A stretch of 64,000 nucleotides of DNA from Bog-756 sp963812885. Lineage in GTDB: Bacteria > Actinomycetota > Acidimicrobiia > Acidimicrobiales > RAAP-2. The position numbers were made by a program, and so were the translations under genes. The notes under the pieces are model-generated. The model did not search any database, was not told where the DNA came from, and saw nothing but the letters and a program-made list of their open reading frames with translations. The stretch's first letter is position 1. The number at the start of each line of letters is the position of its first letter. This document shows positions 35,227-45,121 of the stretch, in pieces. Location: assembly GCA_963812885.1 (NCBI GenBank), contig CAWEWZ010000007.1:434001-498000 (forward strand), read 5' to 3'.

Positions 35227-37088
35227 CGGCGAGCGGAACCGGCGACGCTCCGGCGGCGCGGGAGGCCAAGGGGTCCGGGGCCAAGGGGTCGGCATCCGAA
35301 ACCGGCCAAGAGCGTCGCCAGGCCAAGAGCGGGGCCCAGCCGAAGGGGTCCTCGGGACAGCAGCCGGGCAAGGGGAAGGGGTCCCGGAAGGAATCCGGCA
35401 AGCGGGTGGCTCGGGACACCGGGGGCGCGTCCGCGGTCCGGGTGGTCTTCCTCGGCGGCCTGGGCGAGATCGGGCGGAACTGTGCCTGTATCGAGGTCGA
35501 CGGGCGGATCCTCGTCCTGGACGTCGGCATCATGTTCCCCGACCCGGACATGCCCGGTGTCGATCTGGTCCTGCCCGACTTCACCTACCTCCGTGAGAAT
35601 GCCCACCGGGTCGACGGGGTCATCCTCACCCACGGGCACGAGGACCACACCGGCGGACTCGCCTACCTGCTGCGCGACTTCCCGGTGCCGGTGTACGGCT
35701 CCGAGCTCACCTTGGCCCTGGCCCGCAACCGGGTGGACGAGGCCGGGATGGCCGACCGCGCCGAATTCATCCCCGTCGTCGACGGCGAGCGACGGAGGAT
35801 CGGACCGTGCGACGTCGAGTTCATCCCGGTCACCCACTCGGTCCCGCACGCCTTCGCCACCGCCTTCCACACCCCGCAGGGCATCATCCTCCATTCCGGC
35901 GACTTCAAGATCGACCTCCACCCGGTGGACGGTCGCCGGACCGACCTGGCCCGGATGGGCGCGCTGGCCAACGACCCGGGGATCCGGCTGCTGCTGGCCG
36001 ACTCGACCAACGCCGAGGAACCCGGGTTCACCGCGTCGGAGTCGACGGTGGGGGAGACCCTGCGCAAGGTGTTCCTGGCCCGGCCCGACCGCCGCTTCGT
36101 CGTGACCTGCTTCGCCAGCCACATCCACCGCGTCCAGCAGGTGGCCGACGCGGCCGTGGCCGGTGGCCGGTCGGTGGCCACGCTGGGACGGTCGATGCAG
36201 AAGAACGTCGCCCTGGGCCGCCGTCTGGGGCTGCTGCACATCCCCGATCACGCTCTGGTCGACGTCGAGGACATCGACGACCTCGACCCCGGCCAGGTGT
36301 GCGTGATCTCGACCGGATCCCAGGGTGAGCCCATGTCGGCGCTGTCGCGTCTGGCCGCCGGTGAGAACCGGTTCTTCCGGCTGCGCGAGGACGACGTGGT
36401 GGTGATCAGTGCCCATCCCATCCCCGGCAACGAGTGGTCGGTGGGGCGGGTCATCGACAGCCTCCACCGCCGGGGCGTGGAGGTCATCCATTCCGGCGTC
36501 GAGTCGGTGCACGTGAGCGGGCACGCCCGCCAGGGCGAACTGGCCATGCTGATGTCGGTGACCCGACCCGAGTACTTCATCCCGGTGCACGGGGAGTACC
36601 GGCACATGGCCAACCACGTCCGGTTGGCCGCATCGATGGGCATCGCCGGCGACCGGGTCGTCCTGTGCGAGGACGGCGACGCGGTGAGGCTGGACGGCGC
36701 CGGGCTCAAGCGAGACGGCACCGTGCCCGGCGGCTACCTCTTCGTCGACGGCAGCTCGGTCGGCGACATCGGCCACGGTGTTCTCCGCGACCGGATGGTC
36801 CTGGCCGAGGAAGGCGTGGTGATGGCCGTGGCCACCGTCGACCTCAAGCGGAGCGAGGTGGTGGGCACGCCCCAGATCGTGACCCGGGGCTGGGCTTACG
36901 ACCACGACACCGAGGCCCTGCTCGACGAGGCCCGTGACCAGGTGACCAAAGCCCTCGAGCAGGCGCTCACGGCCGGGAACAACGACCACGAGAACCTCAA
37001 CCGGGTGGCCCGCAAGGCCCTCGGACGCCTGGTCGGCGACCGTACCCGCCAGCGCCCGATGATCGTGCCGGTGATCGTCACCGTCTGA
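35121..37088 (+). CDS. rnj: ribonuclease J (metallo-beta-lactamase/beta-CASP), start uncertain
   Basis: The conserved part begins near 35437 with VRVVFLGGLGEIGRNC. Metal ligands are in LTHGHEDHTGG, THSVPHAFA and HSGDFKID, and beta-CASP motifs in TCFASHIHRVQQ, ISTGSQGEPMSAL, ISAHPIPGNE, HVSGHARQGEL and FIPVHGEYRH. Upstream is a 65-residue Lys/Gly/Ser-rich tail (QPGKGKGSRKESGKRVARD). No ATG/GTG/TTG lies in frame just after the dapA stop. GTG 35121 or 35091, inside dapA, are the nearest, so the true start may involve an unseen indel. It is a 5'-3' exonuclease/endonuclease of mRNA turnover. The dapA-rnj neighbourhood is conserved in mycobacteria. Confidence 0.92.
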   Translation: MPTAQSSGTGRARGSGPRRHLEVEPADRRPPVCCLTASGTGDAPAAREAKGSGAKGSASETGQERRQAKSGAQPKGSSGQQPGKGKGSRKESGKRVARDTGGASAVRVVFLGGLGEIGRNCACIEVDGRILVLDVGIMFPDPDMPGVDLVLPDFTYLRENAHRVDGVILTHGHEDHTGGLAYLLRDFPVPVYGSELTLALARNRVDEAGMADRAEFIPVVDGERRRIGPCDVEFIPVTHSVPHAFATAFHTPQGIILHSGDFKIDLHPVDGRRTDLARMGALANDPGIRLLLADSTNAEEPGFTASESTVGETLRKVFLARPDRRFVVTCFASHIHRVQQVADAAVAGGRSVATLGRSMQKNVALGRRLGLLHIPDHALVDVEDIDDLDPGQVCVISTGSQGEPMSALSRLAAGENRFFRLREDDVVVISAHPIPGNEWSVGRVIDSLHRRGVEVIHSGVESVHVSGHARQGELAMLMSVTRPEYFIPVHGEYRHMANHVRLAASMGIAGDRVVLCEDGDAVRLDGAGLKRDGTVPGGYLFVDGSSVGDIGHGVLRDRMVLAEEGVVMAVATVDLKRSEVVGTPQIVTRGWAYDHDTEALLDEARDQVTKALEQALTAGNNDHENLNRVARKALGRLVGDRTRQRPMIVPVIVTV

Positions 37089-37168
37089 GCGGGCCCTCCT
37101 CCCCGGGCGGCGCCGCGGTAGTGGTGTCCCCAAAACGGTGACGGTGCGGGAGTACCCTGTTACCCACT

Positions 37169-39624
37169 GTGACGACCGCAACCAAGCGACCGGCGGGCCG
37201 GTCCGGGTCCTCGCGCCCGAAGGGCAGGTCCGCCTCCACCGGGCGGTTCCGCGCCCGATCCTCGGCGCCCCGGAAAGGCGGCGCCCACCGGGGGAGGGGT
37301 ACGTCACGGTCGGGGCGAGGACGGGGCACCAACGACCGGGTCGGCCTGCTGGCGTCGATGTGGGCGGTCGTCGCCGGCCACGCCACCGACCTGTGGGGGG
37401 TGGTGCTGGTCACGTTCGGCCTGCTGGCCGGGTTGGCCTTCTACGCCGACTCGCTCGGGCCGGCCGGCCACTACGGACGACTGGGCCTCGGCGACCTGCT
37501 CGGGTGGGGCAGGTTCCTGGTTCCTCCGGTCGCCATCGGGGTCGGTCTGCTCCTGCTGGTCGGGCGGCGCGACGAGGAGGGGGGCCGCACCGCACCCGAG
37601 CCGGCCCGCGCCGTCATCGGGGCCACGCTGACCCTTCTGGCCACGGCCGGCCTGGCGTCGCTGGCCGGAGGATCCCCGGCACTGCACGACTCGACCACCC
37701 AGCTCTCCTCGGCCGGCGGATGGGTGGGGGCGCTCGTCGGCAACCCGCTCCGGGCTGCGCTCGGTGGTTTCGGGGCGGTCACCGTGTTGGTGGCCCTCCT
37801 GGTGGTGGCCATGGTGCTGTTCACCGGGGTGTCGGTCAGCTCGGCCGCCGGCGGGATCGTGCGCGCCGCCCGTTGGGGCGCCGCGGTGGCCCGGGGCGGA
37901 CCTGACGAGGAGCCCGAGGACGGCATCGACGACGACGACCAACCCACCGATCCGTTCGGTCGCGCCGTCAAGGCGCCCGAGGTGGTGGCCGACACCCCCG
38001 GTCGCACGAAGCCGAGCTCGATCCCATCATCGCCGACCCCGAACCGGTCCTGCTCCCGGCGGCGCCCACCCAGCCGGTCAAGGGGTCCCAGCTGGAGATG
38101 AAGCTCGGCCCCACGGTGGGCGACTGGCGGCTTCCCCCGGCCACATTGTTGAAGCACGCCAAGCCCCATACCGTCGACGAACGGGAAGTCGATGCCGGAG
38201 GGGTGGCCCTGGTCGCCGCCCTCTCGGCCCACGGTGTCGACACCCGACTGGTCGGCCGCACCGTCGGACCCACCGTCACCCGGTACGAGCTCGAGCTCGG
38301 GGCGGGCGTGAAGGTGGCCCGGGTGACGTCCCTGTCGAAGGACATCGCCTACGCCATGGCCTCGCCCGACGTCCGGATCCTGGCTCCCATCCCGGGCAAG
38401 TCGGCCATCGGGGTGGAGGTGCCCAACCGCCGGCGGGAGCTGGTGGCCCTGGGCGACATCCTGGCCTCGCCGGAGGCCGAGAAGGCGGTCCATCCCCTGG
38501 AGGTGGCCCTCGGTCGCGATATCGCCGGCCGGGCGGTGATGGTCAACCTGGCCGAGATGCCCCACGTGCTGGTGTCCGGGGCCACCGGCTCTGGCAAGTC
38601 CTCGTGCATCAACTCGGTGTTGACCTCGATCCTCACCCGGGCCACGCCCGACCAGGTCCGCCTGATCCTGGTCGACCCGAAGCGGGTCGAGCTCGGTCAG
38701 TACAACGACCTCCCCCACCTGTTGACCCAGGTGGTGGTGGACCCGAAGAAGGCGGCCAACGCGCTGAGCTGGGCGGTGACCGAGATGGAGCGTCGCTACG
38801 ACCTGCTCGCCGAAGTGGGGATGCGTGACATCACCGGCTACAACGCCGGCTACGACGACGGCGATCTGGCCGACTACGAAGAGGCCTACCAGCTGCGGAT
38901 GCGCGGCACCGGGTCCGACGACGACGCCGGCGAGGATGGCACCGGGGCCGAGCCCCGGTACCAGCGGCTGCCCTTCATCCTGATCGTGGTCGACGAGCTG
39001 AACGACCTGATGATGGTGGCGGCCCGGGACGTCGAGGAGTCGGTGTGCCGGATCGCCCAGATGGCCCGCGCCGTGGGCATCCACCTCGTCCTGGCCACCC
39101 AGAGGCCGTCGGTGGACGTCATCACCGGCGTGATCAAGGCCAACATCCCGTCGCGCATGGCCTTCTCCGTCTCGACCCAAGCCGACAGCCGGGTGATCCT
39201 CGACCAGGGCGGAGCCGAGCGTCTGATCGGAAAGGGCGACATGTTGCTGCTGTCGGCCTCGTCCTCCAACCCGCAGCGGCTGCAGGGACCCTGGGTCAGC
39301 GAAGAAGAGGTCCGGGCGGTGGCCGCCCACTGGAAACGGCAGCGGCCGATGGAAGTGGTGGCCGGGATCGAAGAGGTGGTGGGCACGGGAGAGTCGAGGT
39401 CGGACGGCGAGGACGGGGACGACGACCTGCTCGAGCAGGCCATGGAGTTGGTGGTCCGTTCCCAGCTGGGCTCGACCTCCATGTTGCAGCGCAAGCTGCG
39501 GGTCGGCTTCGCCCGGGCCGGCCGGCTGATGGACTTGATGGAACGACGAGGGGTGGTCGGTCCTTCGGAGGGTTCGAAGGCACGTGCCGTGCTGATGACC
39601 CCCGAGGAACTGGACGCCCGCTGA
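37169..39624 (+). CDS. ftsK: DNA translocase FtsK, one frameshift
   Basis: About 818 residues from GTG 37169 (a TACCCT hexamer lies ten bases upstream). A basic N-terminal tail precedes four membrane helices (LWGVVLVTFGLLAGLAFY onward) and an acidic linker. The frame breaks near 38005; the linker resumes HEAELDPIIADPEPVLLP. The motor has Walker A SGATGSGKSSCINSV and Walker B FILIVVDELNDLMMV, with RecA-fold motif LATQRPSVDVITG. The C-terminal winged-helix gamma domain (STSMLQRKLRVGFARAGRLM) reads KOPS. It pumps chromosomal DNA through the closing septum. Confidence 0.94.
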
Positions 39625-39632
39625 GCGAGCGC

Positions 39633-41238
39633 TTGTCCGACGCTCCCGAGGTGGCGCTCTCGGTTCCCGAGGAGCCCGGTCCGGTGGTGGGGCGCGCCGA
39701 TGCGGAGACGGCGACCGACAGCCCGGCCACCGGGGCCACGCCGCTACTCATCGCCCCCGCCGTCGACATCACCGCCTCCGGTCCGCTCGCCCATCCGACC
39801 GCCCCTCCGCAGGTCACCGACCTGCCGGCCGCCGAGGCGGTCGCCGCCGAGGCGGTCACCGCGGCCGACCCCGGGGCCCACAGGCATGGACGCCCGGGCC
39901 GCCGGCACTGGTGGCGCTGGGTGGCCCTCGGCGTGGCCCTGGCTCTGGCCGCCGGCCGGATTCGTCGCCGCCCAGCGGATCAACCGCCCGCTGGCCCGGC
40001 CGGTGCTGGCCTCGTCGCTGGCCGCGTCCATCCCGGTGGCCGGCCCGGTGCCCGCGCTCCCGTGGCCCACCGTCGGCCAGGGCGCGGTGTCGGTCCCGTC
40101 GACCGGGTTCCGGCAGCAGTCGGGACCCGAGTCGCCGGTCCCGATCGCCTCGCTGACCAAGATGGCCACCGCCGTGGTCGTCCTCCGTGACCACCCGATG
40201 GCACCCGATTCCCAAGGGCCGGCCATCACCATCACCCAGGCCGACGTGGCCGAGTACGCCAACGACCTCGACAACGACGAGTCCAACATCCCCATCCAAG
40301 TGGGAGAGACCCTGACCGAGCGCCAGATGCTGGAGGCGCTGCTGAACCAGTCGGCCAACGACATCGCCTTCAGCCTGGCCCTGTGGGACGCGGGGAGCCA
40401 GCCGGCATTCGTGGCCAAGATGAACACCCTGGCCGCGTCCCTCGGCGCCACCCACACCCACTACGTCGACGCCAGCGGCTACGACCCGATGTCGGTGTCG
40501 ACGGCAGCCGACACGCTCCGGTTGGCGGCGGCCGGGATGAGCATCCCGGCGTTCGCCCAGATCGCGGCCCTGTCCACCGTGAGCCTGCCACTGGTGGGCA
40601 CCGTCCACAACATCGTGACGGAGATCGGCTCGAACGGGGTGGTGGGCGTCAAGTCCGGCTTCACGTCCCAGGCCGGCGGGTGCGAGGTGCTGGCCTCGTA
40701 CCGGGTCATCGGGGGTCGGTCGGTCCTGGTCCTCGCCTCCGCGCTGGGCCAGCACGTCCCGGCCCCGGTGCCCCCGAAGCCGACCCCACCAGCTGTCGCC
40801 GCCTCCGGCCCGGCGTCGACGGTCGCGGCGCCCACCCCGACGACCTCGACCACCACCACGACCGTGCCCGGCGAGATCCAGTACCCGCTCCGCTACACCG
40901 GACCGGTGGTGGAGAAGCTCCTCGACGCGGCCAAGGCCGTCCTGGTCCAGGTGCCGGTGGTCAGCCGTGGTCAATCGCTGGTGTCGGCTACCGCCGAGTG
41001 GAACGGGACCTCCCACCGGGTGGCCGTGGTCGCCTCCCGGGGGGCATGGCTGGTGGGTTGGCCGGGCCAGCGGGTGGTCTCGGCGCTGAAGCTCGGGTCG
41101 CCTCCGCCGGGCGCCGTCGCCGGCTCCCGGGCCGGGGCGGCCGTCTACGCCCTCGGGCAACAGATCCAGTCCGTGCCGCTGACGTTCGCGGGGACCGTCC
41201 CCGAGCCGTCGTGGTGGTGGCGCCTGGTCCACGGCTGA
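39633..41238 (+). CDS. D-alanyl-D-alanine carboxypeptidase (PBP5-type), one frameshift
   Basis: The start is taken as TTG 39633 (GTG 39651 is possible), eight bases after ftsK. A Pro/Ala-rich cytoplasmic lead precedes a single membrane helix (WWRWVALGVALALA), interrupted by a frameshift near 39952. The S11 peptidase motifs are SxxK as ASLTKMATAV, SxN as LLNQSANDIAFSLAL, and KTG as KSG in VVGVKSGFTSQAGG. A Thr/Pro linker (PTPTTSTTTTTVPG) leads to a beta-rich C-terminal domain. The anchor puts it outside the membrane, trimming the terminal D-Ala of peptidoglycan stems. The KSG variant of the third motif is a conservative change. Confidence 0.87.
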
Positions 41239-41269
41239 CGGGTTTCCGCCGGTCGCAGGCCCTGACGAG

Positions 41270-41275
41270 TACCGT
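41270..41275 (+). promoter_or_regulatory. leaderless -10 hexamer for thrB
   Basis: TACCGT, six bases before GTG 41282. Confidence 0.5.
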
Positions 41276-41281
41276 GTCGGT

Positions 41282-42166
41282 GTGCGCGCACGAGCCCCCG
41301 CGTCGGCTGCCAATCTCGGCCCCGGCTTCGACACCCTGGCCATCGCCCTCGACCGTTACGTCGAGGTCGAGGTGGAGCCGGCCTCCCGGCTCAATGTCCG
41401 CTCCGAAGGGGAGGGGGCCGGCCTGTCGGACGATCCCTCCCACCTGGCCGCCCGGGTGGCCATCGAGGTGGCGGGCACCGAGCGACTGTCGATCACCGTC
41501 CGGTCGCAGATTCCCGTGGCCCGGGGGCTCGGGTCGTCGGCCGCCCTGGCCGTAGCGGCCGCCGCCGCCGCCGGCGCCGAGGACCCCCTCGGGGTGGCGG
41601 CCCGCATGGACGGTCATCCCGACAACGCCGCTGCCTCGATGGTCGGGGGCCTGGTGGCGGCGGCCCGGGTGAAAGGCGGGGTGCAGGCCGTCCGGCTCCC
41701 CCTGGACGTCAGCCTGGCCTTCGTGGTCATCGTCCCCGACATCAGCCTGTCGACGTCACGGGCCCGCCAGGCCCTGCCCAGCGAGGTCTCCCGAGAGAGC
41801 GCGGCGTTCAACCTGTCACGGATGGCCCTGCTCCTCGCCGGCCTGGCCGACAGCCGCGTCCTGATCAGCGAGGCCACCGAGGACCGGCTCCACCAGGACT
41901 ACCGCAGCCCGCTCTTCCCGGCCGCACCGAAATTGCTGGCCGGGATGGCCGACGGTGGCGCGCTGGCCGTGTGCTGGTCGGGGGCCGGCCCGTCCCTGCT
42001 CGGGATCTGCCAGGGCACCGAGGCGCACAAGGTGCAGACCGCGGCCGAGGACGCGCTGACCGCGGCCGGCATCGCCGGGCAGGTGCTGATCCTCCATCCG
42101 GACATGCACGGCCTGGTCGTGGACCAGGGTGGGTCGGGCACCGTGTACGACTTCAACGCCGGCTGA
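41282..42166 (+). CDS. thrB: homoserine kinase
   Basis: 294 residues from the leaderless GTG 41282. GHMP kinase family: PASAANLGPGFDTLAIALD at the N-terminus, the ATP loop IPVARGLGSSAALAVA, and GHPDNAAASMVGGLV, which together are the homoserine kinase form. C-terminal motif 3 is CWSGAGPSLLGIC. It phosphorylates homoserine for threonine synthesis, from the same aspartate branch that feeds dapA. thrC and hom are not in the window. Confidence 0.94.
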   Translation: MRARAPASAANLGPGFDTLAIALDRYVEVEVEPASRLNVRSEGEGAGLSDDPSHLAARVAIEVAGTERLSITVRSQIPVARGLGSSAALAVAAAAAAGAEDPLGVAARMDGHPDNAAASMVGGLVAAARVKGGVQAVRLPLDVSLAFVVIVPDISLSTSRARQALPSEVSRESAAFNLSRMALLLAGLADSRVLISEATEDRLHQDYRSPLFPAAPKLLAGMADGGALAVCWSGAGPSLLGICQGTEAHKVQTAAEDALTAAGIAGQVLILHPDMHGLVVDQGGSGTVYDFNAG

Positions 42167-42191
42167 CGGCGGGTCAGCCGGAGCGACCTCC

Positions 42192-42542
42192 ATGCCCACT
42201 GAACCGTCCCGGGAGCTCGTCGCCGTGGCCAACACCCATCCGGGCCGGGACTACCAGGTCCGTTGCCAGTGCCCGGAGTTCACCTGCCTGTGCCCGCTGA
42301 CCGGCCAGCCCGACTTCGCCACCGTCACCGTGGCCTACGTGCCCGACCGTTCGCTGGTGGAGCTCAAGTCGCTCAAGCTGTACCTGTGGAGCTACCGCAA
42401 CGAGGGCGGTTTCCACGAGGACATGACCAACCGCATCCTCGACGACCTGGTGGCCGCCATTGCTCCGCGCCGGATGACGGTGACGACGGACTGGCTGGTC
42501 CGGGGCGGGATCCACACCGTGGTGGAGGCCTCACACCCGTAG
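42192..42542 (+). CDS. queF: NADPH-dependent 7-cyano-7-deazaguanine reductase QueF (type I)
   Basis: 116 residues from ATG 42192 (MPTEPSRELVAVANTHPGRD). The catalytic Cys is in CLCPLTGQPDFATV, and the substrate motif is VELKSLKLYLWSYRNEG followed by FHEDMTNRI. The short length is the unimodular type I form. It reduces preQ0 to preQ1 in queuosine tRNA modification. The other que genes are not in the window. An in-frame extension upstream overlaps thrB and is rejected. Confidence 0.96.
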   Translation: MPTEPSRELVAVANTHPGRDYQVRCQCPEFTCLCPLTGQPDFATVTVAYVPDRSLVELKSLKLYLWSYRNEGGFHEDMTNRILDDLVAAIAPRRMTVTTDWLVRGGIHTVVEASHP

Positions 42543-42615
42543 GCGGAGGCAGGTCCCGGCCGGCTCGTCCGGGCCCGGTGGCGCTCCAGCGTGAAACCGC
42601 CACCCCGGGCCGCCG

Positions 42616-42621
42616 TATCCT
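42616..42621 (+). promoter_or_regulatory. leaderless -10 hexamer for miaB
   Basis: TATCCT, six bases before GTG 42628, at the head of the miaB-miaA-dapF-hflX-dapC run. Confidence 0.6.
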
Positions 42622-42627
42622 GGTTCG

Positions 42628-44088
42628 GTGATGGCCACCCCCCCGACCCGTGGGCCCGACGGCGCCGGCCCCGGTGATCCGTCGCCCGAACCCCGGACCT
42701 TCCACATCCGGACGTTCGGCTGCCAGATGAACGATCACGACTCGGAGCGGCTGGCCGGCGCCCTGATCGCCGACGGCCTGGTGGCCACCGACGACCTCGA
42801 GTCCGCCGACGTGGTCGTGTTCAACACCTGCTGCATCCGCGAGAACGCCGACAACAAATTCTACGGCCATCTGGGCAACCTCAAGGCGTTGCGCGAACGT
42901 CGGCCCGACATGCAGATCGCGGTAGGCGGTTGCCTGGCCCAGATGGACAAGGAGCGCATTCGCGACCGTGCCTCGCACGTCGACGTGGTGTTCGGTACCC
43001 ACAATCTCACCCGGGCGCCGGCGCTGCTGCGCCAGGCCGCCTCGTCGGGCCCGGTGGTCGAGATACTCGACGAGCCGCTGCCGTCCTCGGATCCGGCGAC
43101 CGGCGACCGGCAGGTGGCCCTGGCCGCAGTGCGGGACCTTCCCTACGCCGCATGGGTCACCATCCAGACCGGCTGTGACAACTCCTGTGCGTTCTGCATC
43201 GTCCCCTCGGTGCGCGGCGGCGAGGTCTCACGGCAACAGGACGACCTGGTATCCGAAGTGCGCGCCCTGGCCGGCCGGGGCGTCACCGAGGTGACGCTGC
43301 TCGGCCAGAACGTGAACTCCTACGGGCGCGACCTGACCCGGCGCCGGCCCCTCTTCGCCGCCCTGCTGCGGGCGGTGGGGGCGGTGGAGGGCATCCGTCG
43401 GGTGCGGTTCACCAGCCCGCATCCGAAGGACCTCCGTCCCGAGACGATCGCCGCCATGGCCGAGACACCTGAGGTCTGCAACCACCTCCACCTCCCGTTG
43501 CAGTCGGGCTCGGACGCGACGCTCTCCGCCATGCGTCGCGGGTACACCGCGGCGCGGTACCTGGCCCGACTGGCCGAGGCCCGGGCGGCCATTCCCGACC
43601 TGGCCGTGACCACCGACCTGATCGTCGGGTTCCCCGGCGAGTCCGACGACGACTTCGAGCGCACCCTCGAGGTGGTGGCCGAGGCGGCCTACGACAGCAC
43701 GTACACCTTCATCTTCTCCCCGCGGCCCGGGACCAGGGCGGCGGCGATGACCGACCGGTTCGTGCCCGCCGAGGTGGTGGCCGATCGCTTCGAGCAGCTG
43801 CGGGTGGTGGTGGAGCGCTCGGCCCTGGCCCGGCACCGCGACCGGATCGGTCGGGTCGAAGAGGTGGTGGTCGAAGGGCCGTCCCGACGGGACCCGACCG
43901 TGATCACGGGGCGGACCAGTCAGAACAAGCTGGTCCACTTCCCGCCGGTGGTGGGATCCCCGGCGGCCACCGGTTCGTTCGCCGACGTCCAGATCACCGG
44001 CGCCGGTCGGCACCACCTCACCGGCGAACTGCTCGGGGTCACGGCTCGGGCCTCCCATCGGGTGCGCATCCCGGTGTCCTCCGCCTGA
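42628..44088 (+). CDS. miaB: tRNA-2-methylthio-N6-dimethylallyladenosine synthase
   Basis: 486 residues, intact, from GTG 42628 or the adjacent ATG 42631. The N-terminal methylthiotransferase domain has the three cluster Cys in FGCQMNDHDS, FNTCCIRENAD and VGGCLAQM. The radical-SAM motif is GCDNSCAFCIVPSVRG; a TRAM domain closes the protein. It uses two 4Fe-4S clusters to add a methylthio group at A37 of tRNAs reading UNN codons. It acts after MiaA, whose gene starts ten bases downstream. Confidence 0.97.
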   Translation: MMATPPTRGPDGAGPGDPSPEPRTFHIRTFGCQMNDHDSERLAGALIADGLVATDDLESADVVVFNTCCIRENADNKFYGHLGNLKALRERRPDMQIAVGGCLAQMDKERIRDRASHVDVVFGTHNLTRAPALLRQAASSGPVVEILDEPLPSSDPATGDRQVALAAVRDLPYAAWVTIQTGCDNSCAFCIVPSVRGGEVSRQQDDLVSEVRALAGRGVTEVTLLGQNVNSYGRDLTRRRPLFAALLRAVGAVEGIRRVRFTSPHPKDLRPETIAAMAETPEVCNHLHLPLQSGSDATLSAMRRGYTAARYLARLAEARAAIPDLAVTTDLIVGFPGESDDDFERTLEVVAEAAYDSTYTFIFSPRPGTRAAAMTDRFVPAEVVADRFEQLRVVVERSALARHRDRIGRVEEVVVEGPSRRDPTVITGRTSQNKLVHFPPVVGSPAATGSFADVQITGAGRHHLTGELLGVTARASHRVRIPVSSA

Positions 44089-44098
44089 GGAGCGGCCG

Positions 44099-45121
44099 AT
44101 GGTGACAGTGGCCCGCCGCCCGCCGATGGTGGCACTCCTCGGCCCGACCGCGTCGGGCAAGTCGGCGGTGGCCCGCCGGGTGGCGGCCGCCTCCGACCGG
44201 GACGACAGCCCTTCGCCCCTTCCCCTCGAGCTGGTCTCGGTCGACTCGATGGCCGTCTACCGGGGCATGGACATCGGGACGGCCAAACCGACCCGGGACG
44301 AACAGCGCGCCAACCGCTACCACCTGATCGACCTGGTCGACGCGTCGGAGGAGTTCACCGTCCAGCAGTTCCAGTCGGCCGGGCGCCTCGCCCTCGACGG
44401 CATCGCCGCCCGCCGCCACGGGGCCCTGCTGGTCGGGGGGACCGGCCTCTACCTGCGGTCGCTGATCGACGACCTGACCTTCCCCGGGCGCTATCCCGAG
44501 GTGGCCTCCTCGCTCGAGCGTGGACTCGACGCCGCCGGTCCCGAAGGGAGCACGGCTCAGGCGCGGGCGCTCGCCGACCTCCACCACCGGCTGGCCGGCC
44601 TCGACCCGGTGGCCGCCGGCCGCATCGACCCCACCAACCGCCGACGCCTGGTGCGGGCCCTCGAGGTCACCGTGGGAGCCGAGCGCCCCTTCTCCGGTTT
44701 CGGCCCGGGGCTCGAGCGCTACCCGCCGACCCCGGTGTCGTTGATCGGGATCGCCCTCGATCCGGTCGACCTCGACCGGCGCATCGGCGAACGGTTCGAA
44801 CGGCTGATGGATCTCGGATTCCTGGACGAGGTCCGGTCTCTGGCCGCCGCACCCGGCGGCCTGTCGAGGACGGCCCGCCAGGCGCTCGGCTACCGCGAGC
44901 TCCTCGCCCACCTCGAGCAGGGCACCCCCCTGGCCGACGCCGTCGACCAGGCCGTCCGCCGAACCCGGGCCTTCGCCAGGCGGCAGATGGCCTGGTTCCG
45001 CCGTGATCCCCGTATCGTGTGGGTGGGACCGGATGCCGACCCGGTGGCCACCGTCGCCGCCCGCTTCGGGGAGATTCCCCGGGAGGGTGTCGGGGTGGGA
45101 GACTGGTCTCCAGCACGATGA
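44099..45121 (+). CDS. miaA: tRNA dimethylallyltransferase
   Basis: 340 residues. P-loop ALLGPTASGKSAVARRV, then the DSMAVYRGMDIGTAKP region, VGGTGLYLRSLIDDL, and C-terminal RRTRAFARRQMAWFRRDPRI. The length is slightly above average. It transfers a dimethylallyl group to N6 of A37; MiaB then modifies the product. It starts ten bases after miaB, and its stop overlaps the dapF ATG (ATGA), so it is co-translated with the operon. Confidence 0.97.
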   Translation: MVTVARRPPMVALLGPTASGKSAVARRVAAASDRDDSPSPLPLELVSVDSMAVYRGMDIGTAKPTRDEQRANRYHLIDLVDASEEFTVQQFQSAGRLALDGIAARRHGALLVGGTGLYLRSLIDDLTFPGRYPEVASSLERGLDAAGPEGSTAQARALADLHHRLAGLDPVAAGRIDPTNRRRLVRALEVTVGAERPFSGFGPGLERYPPTPVSLIGIALDPVDLDRRIGERFERLMDLGFLDEVRSLAAAPGGLSRTARQALGYRELLAHLEQGTPLADAVDQAVRRTRAFARRQMAWFRRDPRIVWVGPDADPVATVAARFGEIPREGVGVGDWSPAR

